Shown here in pieces: positions 17,306-27,690 of a stretch of DNA of 38,226 nt (position 1 is its first letter; each line of letters opens with the position of its first letter). This stretch comes from Campylobacteraceae bacterium (GTDB taxonomy: Bacteria > Campylobacterota > Campylobacteria > Campylobacterales > Sulfurospirillaceae). Position numbers and translations under genes: made by a program. The notes under the pieces were generated by a model. The model worked only from the letters and a program-made list of their open reading frames with translations. It searched no databases and had not been told where the DNA came from. Location: positions 1 to 38,226 of the forward strand of contig JALUMZ010000111.1 of the NCBI GenBank assembly GCA_027055635.1. The letters are read 5' to 3'.

Positions 17306-18549
17306 GTAAAACAGACTATAATTTTCGTCTAAGAGACAGCGTAGTTGGTTTGCAGTTTTTGTTTGTAGCATTTGGTGCTTTGGTTCTCGTTCCGATTTTG
17401 ACAGGACTTGATCCTAATGTTGCTCTTTTTACAGCGGGTTTGGGAACGCTTTTGTTTCAGGTTATCAATAGAAAAACCGTACCCCCTATCTTTTTGGCTT
17501 CCTCGTTTGCCTTTATAGCGCCCATCATATATGGCGTAAAAACATGGGGGATTGCGGGAACTATGTCAGGACTTGCTGCAGCTGGACTTTTGTATGTGGT
17601 TTTGAGTTTTGCTATAAGAATTTATGGCTCAAACTTTATACACAAGCTTTTGCCGGCAGTTGTGGTCGGACCTGTCATCATGACGATTGGTTTGATACTC
17701 TCCCCGGTGGCAGTTCATATGGCGATGGGTCAAACAGGTGATGGATCTGCTGTTTTAGTTCCATTTGATAAAGCCATAGTTATATCTATGATTTCATTGG
17801 CAACTACTCTTCTAGTCTCTTTGCTTGGCAAAGGTGTATTTAGATTACTGCCTATTCTATCAGGAATTGTGGTTGGATATATAGTCTCCTTGATGTACGG
17901 AATAGTGAGTTTTGATGCTGTTTCAAAAGCTGCTTGGTTTACTATACCTCATTTTGTAGCACCGCAGCTTAATTGGCAAGCTATTATATATATAGTTCCT
18001 ATTGCCATTGCACCGGCAGTTGAGCATATCGGAGATATTTTAGCCATCAGTCGAGTAACGAAGAAAGATTATCTAAAGGAGCCCGGGTTAAAAAATACAC
18101 TCTTGGGTGATGGGTTGGCGACGAGCTTGGCTGCATGCTTTGGTGGTCCACCAAATACAACATACTCAGAAGTTACAGGAGCTGTTACTATCACAAAGGC
18201 TTATAACCCTGCCATAATGACATGGGCAGCAATTTTTGCTATTATTTTGGCATTTGTAGGGAAATTAGGTGGTCTCTTGGCAACTATACCGGTGCCTGTG
18301 ATGGGTGGAATTATGCTTTTGCTTTTTGGTATAATAGCATCTATCGGAATGGGAACGCTGATAAAAGAGAAGGCAGATTTGGAAGATCCTAGAAATATGA
18401 TCATAGTATCTATGATTTTGGTTTTTGCTATTGGAGGCTTTACATTTGATTTTGGTGGAGTTGCTTTTAGTGGTATAGGACTTGGGGCAGTTGTCGGGAT
18501 ATTTTTAAATTTAGTGTTGCCAAAGACAAAACATTTAGAAGGTTATTAG
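17302..18549 (+). CDS. Uracil/xanthine permease (NCS2 family)
   Basis: 415 aa; FASSFAFIAP-type motif, APAVEHIGDILAIS, GPPNTTYSEVTGAV, MGGIMLLLFGIIASIG. Confidence 0.92.
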   Translation: MSKTDYNFRLRDSVVGLQFLFVAFGALVLVPILTGLDPNVALFTAGLGTLLFQVINRKTVPPIFLASSFAFIAPIIYGVKTWGIAGTMSGLAAAGLLYVVLSFAIRIYGSNFIHKLLPAVVVGPVIMTIGLILSPVAVHMAMGQTGDGSAVLVPFDKAIVISMISLATTLLVSLLGKGVFRLLPILSGIVVGYIVSLMYGIVSFDAVSKAAWFTIPHFVAPQLNWQAIIYIVPIAIAPAVEHIGDILAISRVTKKDYLKEPGLKNTLLGDGLATSLAACFGGPPNTTYSEVTGAVTITKAYNPAIMTWAAIFAIILAFVGKLGGLLATIPVPVMGGIMLLLFGIIASIGMGTLIKEKADLEDPRNMIIVSMILVFAIGGFTFDFGGVAFSGIGLGAVVGIFLNLVLPKTKHLEGY

Positions 18550-18559
18550 GAGATAAAAT

Positions 18560-21442
18560 ATGAAACAATACACCAGCGGCGGACTTATAAAATTATTAAT
18601 GTTTTTATCTGTTGCTGGGTTTATTGTTATTGCGCTAGTGCTGATTTTGGTATTTAAAGATGCTTCATATGATTATTTTAATAAATCGTTATCATCTACA
18701 AAGGTAAGCTACTATAAAAAAGCAAAAATTGAGGCTCAAGATAGAGTTCAAAAACTTATAAATTTTGTAAATATATATAAAAAAACTGCAAAAGAGAGCT
18801 CAAAACAAAGAGTAAAAGATAATGTAAACTTTGCTATAAATATAATAAATAATATATACAAACAGTATTCTGATTTTCCAAAAGATATTATCATTGAAAA
18901 GATAAAAAACAGACTTAGAGATATAAGATTTTTTGAAAACAAGACAGGATACTTTTTTATATATAGTTTGAAGGGTAAATGTATATTGCTACCGATTAAA
19001 CCCGAGCTAGAGGGTAGAAATATGATAGATATGCAAGATACCAGGAAGAGATACATCGTAAAAGATAGTATAAATATTGCAAAGCATAAGGGTGAGGGAT
19101 TTTATTCGTGGTGGTGGTATAAGACAGGCAAAAACAGGATGAAAAAGAAGATAGGATATATCAAGATTTTTAAGCCTCTTGGTATATTTGTCGGTACTGC
19201 AAGATATGAAGAAGATGTTTTGGAGTATATCAAAAAAGATATAAGAACATATCTAAATGGGCTTGATATGGACGATTATAGCTATATCTTTGCTTATGAT
19301 TTTTCTGGAAATGATATCATAAATAATGGAAAACTACATAAGATTAATAAATGGAATGAGATAGTAGCAGGAGAGCATATTGTAAGGAGGGCGATAAAGG
19401 GAGCACAGGTAATTCCGAGTGGTTTTTTTATGACATATCGGACAAAGGAGAAGAGAAAGAGACTTTCATATATAAAGTTGATTCCAGAGATTAGTTGGGT
19501 TATAGGGGCAAATGTAGATACTAAAAAGGCAGACTTTATTTACGAAAAAGAGAGAGAAATATTGAAAGGTAGCTTGGATAAAACTGTGCAAAGAGCAATT
19601 TTTATCTCGAGTTTTGTTCTCGCTATTTTTATTTTTATTTTTTTATTGATCTCTATCAAAATAAAACAACTTATAAAGCAACTTGAACAGAAGATTCGCT
19701 TTAGAACAAAGCAACTCTTAGAGCAAAAAAGTGTCTTTGAGACACTTTTTAATAAATCCCATGATGGAATTTTGCTTACAAAACATAAGAAGATTATTGA
19801 TTGCAATAGATCAATGTATAGTATGTATGGCTATGGAAAGAAAGAGGATTTCATAAATATAAAAGCTTCATCTCTTTTCCCAAAATTTCAAGAAGATGGA
19901 AGAAATTCAATGGAAAAACTAGAAGAATTTATAGAAGTTGCAAGAGAAAAAGGTTTTAATGAATTTGAGTTTTTGGCAAAAAGAGTTGATGGGCAAGAGT
20001 TTTGGATAGATATAACTATAACAAAGATAATTCTTGATGGAATTTCAATAGGCTACTTTGTCTTTAAAGATATCGATAAAAGAAAAAAGATAGAAAAAGA
20101 TTTTAAGATTCAACAAGAGAAGCTCTTCTTCCAGGCAAGGCATGACTCTTTAACATCTTTACCAAATCGGATGTTGCTTATGGATAGATTACACCAAAGC
20201 ATAAAAAGAGTAGATAGAAATGGCGGAATTTTTGCTGTTGTATTTTTAGATATAGATAATTTCAAAATGATAAATGATGTTTTTGGTCATGATATAGGGG
20301 ATTTGCTATTGATTGAGATAGCTTCAATTTTAAGATCCTTTACAAGAATCACAGATATAGTCTCGAGATTTGGCGGAGATGAGTTTGTGTTGGTACTGGA
20401 TGATTTAAACAAGGTCGATGATAGCTCTAGAATTTTACAAAAAATATTGGATAGGTTTCAAGAACCTTTTATCTTGCAGGGTAATCCGTTTGATATCACT
20501 TTTAGCATGGGAGTTTCAATCTATCCAAACAGTGCAATAAACGAAGAAGATTTATTGAAATTTGCAGATATGGCTATGTATAGAGCAAAAGAGAGCGGTA
20601 AAAATAGATATCTATACTACGATGAGAGTATGAATATAGACATGTTAAATCATATCAAAATAGAGCAGGACATCAAAAGAGGTGTCAAAAATGATGAGTT
20701 TATACTCCATTTTCAACCTCAATATGAAGTAGGAACACATAAGATATTAGGTTTTGAGGCATTGGTGAGATGGCAACATCCAAAATATGGACTTACATAT
20801 CCAGACTATTTCATACAGATTGCAGAAAACAGTAATCTGATAATTCCTCTTGGAGAATTAATCTCTAAAAAAGCAATAGAGCAGATATCAAAATGGTACA
20901 AAGAGGGCTTAAATCCCGGAATTATTTCTATAAACTTCACTTCAAAACAACTTGAAAATAAGAGTTTTTTTGATGTTTTGAGTGCTTACATGCAGGAGTA
21001 TGGTTGTGAGTCTAGTTGGATAGAGGCTGAGTTGATAGAGAGATATGTGATGAGTGATACAGAGAAAACATCCAAGATATTAGAAAAATTTAAAGAGCTA
21101 GGAGTGGATGTTTCTATTGATGATTTCGGTACGGGCTACTCTTCGCTAAGCTACTTGAAACATTTGGAAATTTCTAAATTAAAGATTGATAAAGTATTTA
21201 TAGATGATATTTCAAAAGATAAGAGAGACAGAGCTATAGCAAGGAGTATAATTGATCTATCCCGTGGTTTGGATTTGAAAGTTTTAGCAGAGGGTGTTGA
21301 GACGAAAGAGCAGTACGATATACTAAAAGATATGGGTTGTGAGATTATACAAGGGTATTATTTCTCAAAACCTCTCTCTAGCGATGACGCAAGAAATTTA
21401 TTGCTAAAAAGAGGAGAAGAGACAGAGCAGCTACAAGTATAA
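18560..21442 (+). CDS. Cache-PAS-GGDEF-EAL cyclic-di-GMP signalling protein
   Basis: Two TM segments flanking a Cache-like sensor (FFIYSLKGKCILLPIKPELEGRNM); PAS (FNKSHDGILLTKHKKIIDCNRSM); intact SRFGGDEF; intact FEALVRWQHP and DDFGTGYSSL. Confidence 0.93.
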   Translation: MKQYTSGGLIKLLMFLSVAGFIVIALVLILVFKDASYDYFNKSLSSTKVSYYKKAKIEAQDRVQKLINFVNIYKKTAKESSKQRVKDNVNFAINIINNIYKQYSDFPKDIIIEKIKNRLRDIRFFENKTGYFFIYSLKGKCILLPIKPELEGRNMIDMQDTRKRYIVKDSINIAKHKGEGFYSWWWYKTGKNRMKKKIGYIKIFKPLGIFVGTARYEEDVLEYIKKDIRTYLNGLDMDDYSYIFAYDFSGNDIINNGKLHKINKWNEIVAGEHIVRRAIKGAQVIPSGFFMTYRTKEKRKRLSYIKLIPEISWVIGANVDTKKADFIYEKEREILKGSLDKTVQRAIFISSFVLAIFIFIFLLISIKIKQLIKQLEQKIRFRTKQLLEQKSVFETLFNKSHDGILLTKHKKIIDCNRSMYSMYGYGKKEDFINIKASSLFPKFQEDGRNSMEKLEEFIEVAREKGFNEFEFLAKRVDGQEFWIDITITKIILDGISIGYFVFKDIDKRKKIEKDFKIQQEKLFFQARHDSLTSLPNRMLLMDRLHQSIKRVDRNGGIFAVVFLDIDNFKMINDVFGHDIGDLLLIEIASILRSFTRITDIVSRFGGDEFVLVLDDLNKVDDSSRILQKILDRFQEPFILQGNPFDITFSMGVSIYPNSAINEEDLLKFADMAMYRAKESGKNRYLYYDESMNIDMLNHIKIEQDIKRGVKNDEFILHFQPQYEVGTHKILGFEALVRWQHPKYGLTYPDYFIQIAENSNLIIPLGELISKKAIEQISKWYKEGLNPGIISINFTSKQLENKSFFDVLSAYMQEYGCESSWIEAELIERYVMSDTEKTSKILEKFKELGVDVSIDDFGTGYSSLSYLKHLEISKLKIDKVFIDDISKDKRDRAIARSIIDLSRGLDLKVLAEGVETKEQYDILKDMGCEIIQGYYFSKPLSSDDARNLLLKRGEETEQLQV

Positions 21443-22190
21443 TGCTTGCGCCGGAAGTAAGATCATAGGTATATGAAAGATACAATCCCACAAGAGTAAA
21501 ACACGCAGACAAAAGAGCTGATATAGACATCATACCGCCAAGCGTAGAGGAGAGTTTCTCTGCTATATAAACAGGTATAGTTAAGAGTGCTATGACCAAG
21601 ATAAGCCCGACAATTTTGATAGATACAACAACTGTAAGAGCCGATAAAACCAAAATAAGTGTATAAAAGAACTTTACATGAACACCTCTTAGAGAGGCAT
21701 ATTCACTATCATAAGATACTGCTAGTATATCTCTATACCAAAATATAGTGATAAAGAGGATAATTAGAAGCAGTATAGATATGAAAAGTAGATCATCTCT
21801 ACTGACTGCGAGGATAGAGCCAAAAAGATAGCTCATCAAATCAACATTATATCCGGGTGTCAAATCGATGAACAGAACTCCTATAGCCATACCGACTGCC
21901 CAGATCAGACCTATAAAAGTGTCTATTCTGTTTTTTTGCTTTAGGCTGATAGAGGCCAAAATCAGAGCTGCTCCAACGGCAAACATAGATGCCCCAAAGA
22001 AGATAGGGAAGCCAAAGTATATCGCCATACCTATTCCGCCATAAGAGGTATGCGCTATACCGCCGGCTAAAAAAACCATCCGATTTACTACTATCAAAGA
22101 GCCAATGATACCGGCACAGATGCTAATCAATACCCCGGCAATCAGTGCATTTTGTATGAAGCTATATGATAGTGCCTCTAGCATGAACAC
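21378..22190 (-). CDS. znuB: Metal (Zn/Mn) ABC transporter permease
   Basis: 270 aa ABC-3 family; LAGGIAHTSYGGIGMAIYFG, AVGMAIGVLFIDLTPGYNVDLMSYLFG; operon with znuC and znuA. Confidence 0.88.
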   Translation of the reverse strand: MFMLEALSYSFIQNALIAGVLISICAGIIGSLIVVNRMVFLAGGIAHTSYGGIGMAIYFGFPIFFGASMFAVGAALILASISLKQKNRIDTFIGLIWAVGMAIGVLFIDLTPGYNVDLMSYLFGSILAVSRDDLLFISILLLIILFITIFWYRDILAVSYDSEYASLRGVHVKFFYTLILVLSALTVVVSIKIVGLILVIALLTIPVYIAEKLSSTLGGMMSISALLSACFTLVGLYLSYTYDLTSGASIILVAALSLLLFLAINFLRHR

Positions 22191-22933
22191 TCCTTTTTGG
22201 TTTTGCTTCCAAGTAAATTTAAGAGCTCTACTTCACAAAAATGCTCATCTTTGGTCTTAAATTTGTTTTGATTTGCCCCTATATCATGAAGAATCAGAGT
22301 CCTGTTTATATATGCTACTTTTGAGGCATACTCAAGTATGATTGATATGTCATGACTCACAACCACTACTGTTATATCCTTATTGAGAATCTTTAAAAGC
22401 TCATATACCTCTTTTTGTCCTTTTGCATCTATACTCGAAGTTGGTTCATCTAATAGTAATATTTGAGGATCTGTAAAGAGGGCACGAGCGATCATAACTC
22501 TTTGTCTTTGACCCCCAGAGAGGGATCCTATCTTGTTTTTTGCAAACTCTTTCATGCCCACTTTTTGGAGGACATTATAGGCTTTGGCGATTTCGTCTTT
22601 GCTGTAACCAAAAAGAACTCTTCTCTTGCTTGTGTGCCCCATCAAGACAACTTCAAAAACTCTAATAGGAAAATCAGTATTTACATTGGTATTTTGTGGT
22701 ACATATCCAATCTTCTTTAAGCATGACGAGGAGGCTTTGCCTTCTATCTCGATACTCCCTTTTTGGATCTTGTTTATGCCTAAGATTAACTTCAAAAGTG
22801 TAGATTTTCCCCCGCCGTTTGGACCGATAATGGCTAAAAAATCTTTTTTGTTTATGCTTAGATTTATATTTTCAAGCGCTCTTTGTTTTTCATAGGTAAA
22901 GTAGAGGTTTTTTATCTCAAGTATGGGGCTCAT
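22178..22933 (-). CDS. znuC: Metal (Zn/Mn) ABC transporter ATP-binding protein
   Basis: MSPILEIKNLYFTYEKQ; Walker A GPNGGGKSTLL; LSGGQRQRVMIARAL; LLLDEPTSSID; start 22933 preferred over 22975. Confidence 0.9.
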   Translation of the reverse strand: MSPILEIKNLYFTYEKQRALENINLSINKKDFLAIIGPNGGGKSTLLKLILGINKIQKGSIEIEGKASSSCLKKIGYVPQNTNVNTDFPIRVFEVVLMGHTSKRRVLFGYSKDEIAKAYNVLQKVGMKEFAKNKIGSLSGGQRQRVMIARALFTDPQILLLDEPTSSIDAKGQKEVYELLKILNKDITVVVVSHDISIILEYASKVAYINRTLILHDIGANQNKFKTKDEHFCEVELLNLLGSKTKKECSC

Positions 22934-23766
22934 TGTGCGATAGCTTTTGCGAAATCGATAAGATTTTCTTCCCATTTTGGATTTAGTGGAGTTACTTTTA
23001 TGACTTTTATATTTAACTCTTTTGCTAACTCTTTTGCTATTTTGTCAGAAAATTCAGGCTGGGTAAATATAGCTTTGATCTTCTCTTTTTTAGCAATTTT
23101 GATGATTTTTATCATGCTCTTTGGTTTTATGGTTTTTCCCTCTATCTCTATTGGTAGTTGAGTTAAATGATACTCATTTGCAAAGTATCCCCATGCAGGG
23201 TGAAAAACCATAAACTTACTGTTTTTTGGAGCTTTTTGGAGTATGTTTTTGATCTTTTTATCGATACTCTCTACATGTAGTATGAAATCCCTATAGTTTT
23301 TTTTATAAAAAGTACAATTTTTAGTATCCTTTTTACAAAGTGTTTTAGAGATCTCTTTGGCTATAAGTTTTATATTTTTAGGTGCTACCCAGATATGTGG
23401 ATCCAAATGCTCTTTCTTTGTGCTAGCACCTTTAAATGTAGCCATAGGCTCTTTTTTTATATCCTTACTTAAATCAACTACAAGCATATTTTTGTTTTGG
23501 TTTGTAAATCTTGGAAGCCAAGCATTTTCAAACTCTACGCCTATGGCAAAATATATATCTGCCCTAGATATATCTCTCATTTGCCTAGGTTTGGGTTCAT
23601 AAGTATGTGGTGAGTCTCCCGGCTTAACCATAACACTTACTTTTACCAAATCTTGTCCGATGGACTTTACAAAAGAGACTTCAGGCAATACACTAACTAC
23701 TATATTTAGCTTTGCATACAAAAAAGAGTTGAAAATCAGGGTTGAAAATAGTATAATCTTTAACAT
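22930..23766 (-). CDS. znuA: Metal (Zn/Mn) ABC transporter substrate-binding protein
   Basis: 278 aa, signal peptide; KPGDSPHTYEPKPRQM, DPHIWVAPKNIK, FHPAWGYFANEY. Confidence 0.88.
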   Translation of the reverse strand: MLKIILFSTLIFNSFLYAKLNIVVSVLPEVSFVKSIGQDLVKVSVMVKPGDSPHTYEPKPRQMRDISRADIYFAIGVEFENAWLPRFTNQNKNMLVVDLSKDIKKEPMATFKGASTKKEHLDPHIWVAPKNIKLIAKEISKTLCKKDTKNCTFYKKNYRDFILHVESIDKKIKNILQKAPKNSKFMVFHPAWGYFANEYHLTQLPIEIEGKTIKPKSMIKIIKIAKKEKIKAIFTQPEFSDKIAKELAKELNIKVIKVTPLNPKWEENLIDFAKAIAQ

Positions 23767-23794
23767 AAGCGAATTATATTTTATATATGCTTAA

Positions 23795-23811
23795 ATGCGA
23801 CTTAGTCGCAT
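23795..23811. promoter_or_regulatory. Short perfect dyad in the znuA/tsaD divergent region
   Basis: atgcgac-tta-gtcgcat, 7-bp arms, directly upstream of tsaD. Confidence 0.45.
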
Positions 23812-23831
23812 AAAATATGAAAGGTCTATTT

Positions 23832-24821
23832 TTGATTTTAAGTATAGAGAGCAGTTGTGATGATAGCTCCATAGCAGTCACTAGGATAGAGGATAAAAAA
23901 CTACTGTTTCATAAAAAGATTTCTCAAGAGTTGCTACACTCAAAGTATGGTGGAGTAGTGCCAGAGCTTGCAGCTAGACTTCATGCAACAGCACTTCCAA
24001 AGATACTCGAAGAGACAAAAGAGTACTTTAGTGAACTAAAAGCAGTAGCAGTTACAAATGCACCGGGTCTTAGCGTAACTCTTGTCGAGGGAGTGGTGAT
24101 GGCAAAGGCACTTGGTATCTCTTTGGGGCTTCCTCTTTTGCCTATCAACCATCTAAAAGGTCATATATACTCTTTGTTTATCGAAAAAGAGGAGAGGTTT
24201 CCAATGGATCTGTTGTTAGTTTCAGGAGGTCATACCCAAATCCTACATGTAGAGGGATATGATGAGGTAGAGCTCTTGGCAACTACACTAGATGACAGCT
24301 TTGGAGAGAGCTTTGATAAAGTCTCAAAGATGTTAGGATTAGGGTATCCCGGAGGTCCTGTTGTTCAAGAGTACGCAAAAAAAGGTGATATATCAAAGTT
24401 CTCTTTTACAGTGCCTTTGCAAAATTCACCAAAAGTTGCCTTTAGCTACTCCGGATTGAAAAATCAAGTCAGACTTGCCATAGAGTCACTTGAACGATTA
24501 GATGAGCAGGCAAGAGCAGACATAAGTGCTTCATTTCAGAAAACAGCAGTTGAACATCTGATACAAAAATTAAAAAAAGCCTATAAAGGTAAAAAGATAG
24601 AGAATTTTGGTGTAGTAGGAGGTGCGAGTGCAAATATCTATCTAAGGCAGAGACTTGAAGGTTTTTGTAAAGATAAAAAAGCCTCTTTACATGTAGCCGA
24701 GTTAAAATACTGCTCTGACAATGCAGCGATGATAGGCAGATGTGCCATAGATGCGTTTAAGTTGGGTAAATTTAAGAGATTTGAGGATATAGCTATATCC
24801 CCAAGAACAGTGTATGGTTAA
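23832..24821 (+). CDS. tsaD: tRNA N6-adenosine threonylcarbamoyltransferase
   Basis: [15 protein letters not shown]..., [57 protein letters not shown] track starts at ATG 23817; TTG 23832 has a better-spaced GAAAGG. Confidence 0.95.
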   Translation: MILSIESSCDDSSIAVTRIEDKKLLFHKKISQELLHSKYGGVVPELAARLHATALPKILEETKEYFSELKAVAVTNAPGLSVTLVEGVVMAKALGISLGLPLLPINHLKGHIYSLFIEKEERFPMDLLLVSGGHTQILHVEGYDEVELLATTLDDSFGESFDKVSKMLGLGYPGGPVVQEYAKKGDISKFSFTVPLQNSPKVAFSYSGLKNQVRLAIESLERLDEQARADISASFQKTAVEHLIQKLKKAYKGKKIENFGVVGGASANIYLRQRLEGFCKDKKASLHVAELKYCSDNAAMIGRCAIDAFKLGKFKRFEDIAISPRTVYG

Positions 24822-25612
24822 GTTCTCCAACTCAAGAGCTTTTTCTCTAACAATCCTATAAGCCAGTTGATTATGATGCCTAGAATTGAGAGTATGGTTA
24901 CTCCCGCAAAGAGCCTCTCTAGATCATAAAGTGAGCCGGCCTCTAAGATATAGGCGCCTATACCGTAGTTTGCCCCTAGCATCTCTGCTGCCACTAGAAG
25001 GATGATTGCAATTGCGAGTGCTATTTTTAGACCAGAGAGGATACCCGGTAGTGCTGCTGGCAGTATAATTTTTCTGACGATAGATGACCACTTTAGACCA
25101 AAACTTTGCCCCATGCGGATAAAACTTCTATCTACATTATCGATTGCAGAGTATGTTGCTACTGCCATGGGCGCGAAAACTCCAAATGCTATAAGGGCAT
25201 ATTTTGAGCCCTCATCTATGCCAAACCATATGACAAACAGAGGTAAAAGAGCGATTTTGGGTATCGGGAATATCGCAGATACTATCGGTAAAAGTCCTGC
25301 TCTTGCAAAACTAAAGAGCCCGATTATTAAGCCAACACTTATACCGGCTATTGTACCCATTATGGAGCCTATGATGAGTCTCGTAAGTGAAGGAACAAGA
25401 TGTTTGAAGAGCAAGCCTGAATGGTACAGATCTAAAAAAGCCTGATAGACTCCTGATGGTCTTGGTAGAGTCAAATCAGATATAAATCCACTCCTTGTAC
25501 CCCACTCCAAAAGAGCAATTATAGTGATAAACACGATGGGCGACACATATACCATTGGTTTAGAGACAAAACCTCCGCCACGAAACTTTACTTCCCTTCT
25601 TTTTTTAGGCAT
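24818..25612 (-). CDS. ABC transporter permease (nitrate/sulfonate/taurine SsuC-like)
   Basis: BPD_transp_1-type membrane protein; [73 protein letters not shown]. Confidence 0.88.
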   Translation of the reverse strand: MPKKRREVKFRGGGFVSKPMVYVSPIVFITIIALLEWGTRSGFISDLTLPRPSGVYQAFLDLYHSGLLFKHLVPSLTRLIIGSIMGTIAGISVGLIIGLFSFARAGLLPIVSAIFPIPKIALLPLFVIWFGIDEGSKYALIAFGVFAPMAVATYSAIDNVDRSFIRMGQSFGLKWSSIVRKIILPAALPGILSGLKIALAIAIILLVAAEMLGANYGIGAYILEAGSLYDLERLFAGVTILSILGIIINWLIGLLEKKLLSWRT

Positions 25613-26372
25613 CTATGAGCTCCTTGTCCGCGATTTGTGCCTCTTCTCTCATCAAATCCCACAGCTTTTTTTGCTTTTTACTTAACTCTTGTGCATAATC
25701 TTTTCTTTGCTCAAGAGGGATATCTATATCGACTATCTCTCGTATGACTGCTGGTCTGCGACCAAGTACTATTATTTTGTGTCCGAGTCTTACAGCTTCA
25801 TTAAGATTATGTGTGACATAGCAGGCTGTGAATTTTTCTCTGCTCCAAAGCTCTACTAAATCATCCATAAGAAGTTCTCTTGTTTGGCTGTCTAGTGCTG
25901 AGAGAGGCTCATCCATGAGCATAACCTCAGGGCGAACACTAAGTGCTCTAGCTATCGATACTCTCTGCTTCATGCCTCCACTTAACTGTTTTGGCAGAGC
26001 ATTTGCAAACTCACTCAATCTTGTTCTTTGAAGCACGCTTTTAACTATCTTGGCTATCTGTTTTTTCTTGATATTGTGATCTTCTAGCACCAAAGATATA
26101 TTTTTATAGACACTAAGCCATGGAAGCAGTGCAAAATCTTGAAATATATATGTCAGTGGATTTATAGAGTTTTGGTTCGGTAATCCTACTTGGATAACCT
26201 TTCCTTTATCAGGTTTTTCTAAGCCCCCGATAAATCTCAAAAGAGTAGATTTCCCACAGCCAGAAGGTCCTACAAGAGAGACAATTTGACCCTTTTTTAT
26301 CTCAAAACTTATATCTCTTAAGACCTCTACTTCACCATAGCTGTGAGAAATATTTTCTAAGCTTATATCCAT
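25605..26372 (-). CDS. ABC transporter ATP-binding protein (SsuB-like)
   Basis: Walker A GPSGCGKSTLL; LSGGMKQRVSIARAL; LMDEPLSALD; YVTHNLNEAV. Confidence 0.9.
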   Translation of the reverse strand: MDISLENISHSYGEVEVLRDISFEIKKGQIVSLVGPSGCGKSTLLRFIGGLEKPDKGKVIQVGLPNQNSINPLTYIFQDFALLPWLSVYKNISLVLEDHNIKKKQIAKIVKSVLQRTRLSEFANALPKQLSGGMKQRVSIARALSVRPEVMLMDEPLSALDSQTRELLMDDLVELWSREKFTACYVTHNLNEAVRLGHKIIVLGRRPAVIREIVDIDIPLEQRKDYAQELSKKQKKLWDLMREEAQIADKELIDA

Positions 26373-26377
26373 CTGTT

Positions 26378-27394
26378 TTAGTATGTCTTTACATAGCTAG
26401 AGTCAACTAGCATATCCAGGGTAATACTCTTTTTTACTAGATTTTCAGATTTAAACCACTTTAATTGATCTTTTATACTGCCCATATCCAATTTTGCATC
26501 TCTATTTAATCTCATGGCACCATTTCTTATAGATGGAGCTGCTTTTTTATATGGTTTACTACTATATACATATTTATGTATGAGTTTTATCATCTTTTGC
26601 GCACCCTTTTCACCGAGCTTTTTATCTACTAGAGCATTATCAAAATCATCAACACCCTTAGAGTAGGCTTTTAGAAAAGCTTTTACCAATTTGGGCTTGT
26701 TCTTTGCGATTTTTGAAGATGTAAAAATTGTCGTAACTTGATAGTTTGGTATATAGTCATATACTCTGCCGATTATCTTGACTTTTTTACTTTTTGCAAG
26801 AGCTTTTGCGATGTGAGGTACTATAGACCATGCATCAATTTGTCCGGATTTTAGTGCACCTATAATAGCTCCAACCTTTTGTAGAGGTTTAAGTCTTATA
26901 TCGGAGGGACTAAATCCCTCTTTTTGAGCGATTTTATATGCAACATAGTGAAAAGATGAACCTGTTTGTGTTATTCCAAAAGTATGGTTCTTTAAATCAG
27001 CTGGAGTTTTAAGTCCACCCTCAAAAGCCTTTTTTGAGGCTAGTATCATTTGACCGTCTATCCCTTTCTCTTCGTGTAGTGCACCACCGATAACTTTGAT
27101 AGCGCCTTTTCCTGCTAGATTTATAAGGCCACCGGAGATTGCCGTTACACCAAAATCAACATCACCTGAAGCGATAGCAACTGCCATAGGTTGAGCAGCT
27201 TTAAAAAATTTAAACTCGACATCAAGTCCATTTTTCTTGAAATACCCTCGCTCATAAGCTACAAAACTTCCAGCATGTGAAGTAAATCTCAAAGCCCCCA
27301 CTCTTATCTTTTGCGACGCACTAGCTGTTTGTAAAAATACCAACCCTACCAAAGAGAACAGAATAACCAACCTACTCTTAAAACTCATCTTCAT
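26378..27394 (-). CDS. ABC transporter substrate-binding protein (SsuA/NMT1-like)
   Basis: Signal peptide; KIRVGALRFTSHAGSFVAYERGYFKKNGLDVEFKFF..., AIASGDVDFGV, GALKSGQIDAW. Confidence 0.87.
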   Translation of the reverse strand: MKMSFKSRLVILFSLVGLVFLQTASASQKIRVGALRFTSHAGSFVAYERGYFKKNGLDVEFKFFKAAQPMAVAIASGDVDFGVTAISGGLINLAGKGAIKVIGGALHEEKGIDGQMILASKKAFEGGLKTPADLKNHTFGITQTGSSFHYVAYKIAQKEGFSPSDIRLKPLQKVGAIIGALKSGQIDAWSIVPHIAKALAKSKKVKIIGRVYDYIPNYQVTTIFTSSKIAKNKPKLVKAFLKAYSKGVDDFDNALVDKKLGEKGAQKMIKLIHKYVYSSKPYKKAAPSIRNGAMRLNRDAKLDMGSIKDQLKWFKSENLVKKSITLDMLVDSSYVKTY

Positions 27395-27423
27395 TACACA
27401 ACTCCTTTAATTTTTTTATTAAC

Positions 27424-27437
27424 TGACCTTACGCACT
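27424..27437. repeat. Second copy of the 14920-15035 element's left terminal sequence
   Basis: ctgaccttacgcact occurs identically at 14919-14933 and 27423-27437. Confidence 0.6.
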
Positions 27438-27690
27438 AAACACATATCTGGGCAAAAAGAGAAAGTGTCATATGCGAGGCAGGTTTTGAAAGCCTAGCCA
27501 AAGCTAAGGTGAGAAAATCTCAGTTATTATACCAAATCTTCTCTAAAAATGTATAAATTATGTTAAGAAATCTTTAAGAAATATAAAAAATATTTTTAAT
27601 CTCTACATGTAAGTGCTTCCATAAGGCTATTTGATTATAATTATGGCATTAGAAGTTTTGCTATATAGGGATTAGGGCACTTGGGGAGAC

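Noticed and set aside
25002-25445. 147-aa + strand ORF opposite the SsuC-like permease
   Set aside because: Shadow ORF; I/P/S/M-rich composition mirrors the complementary strand of TM codons.
24818-27394. Novel transport system
   Set aside because: Standard SsuABC/NMT1-type ABC transporter; substrate unknown but architecture ordinary.
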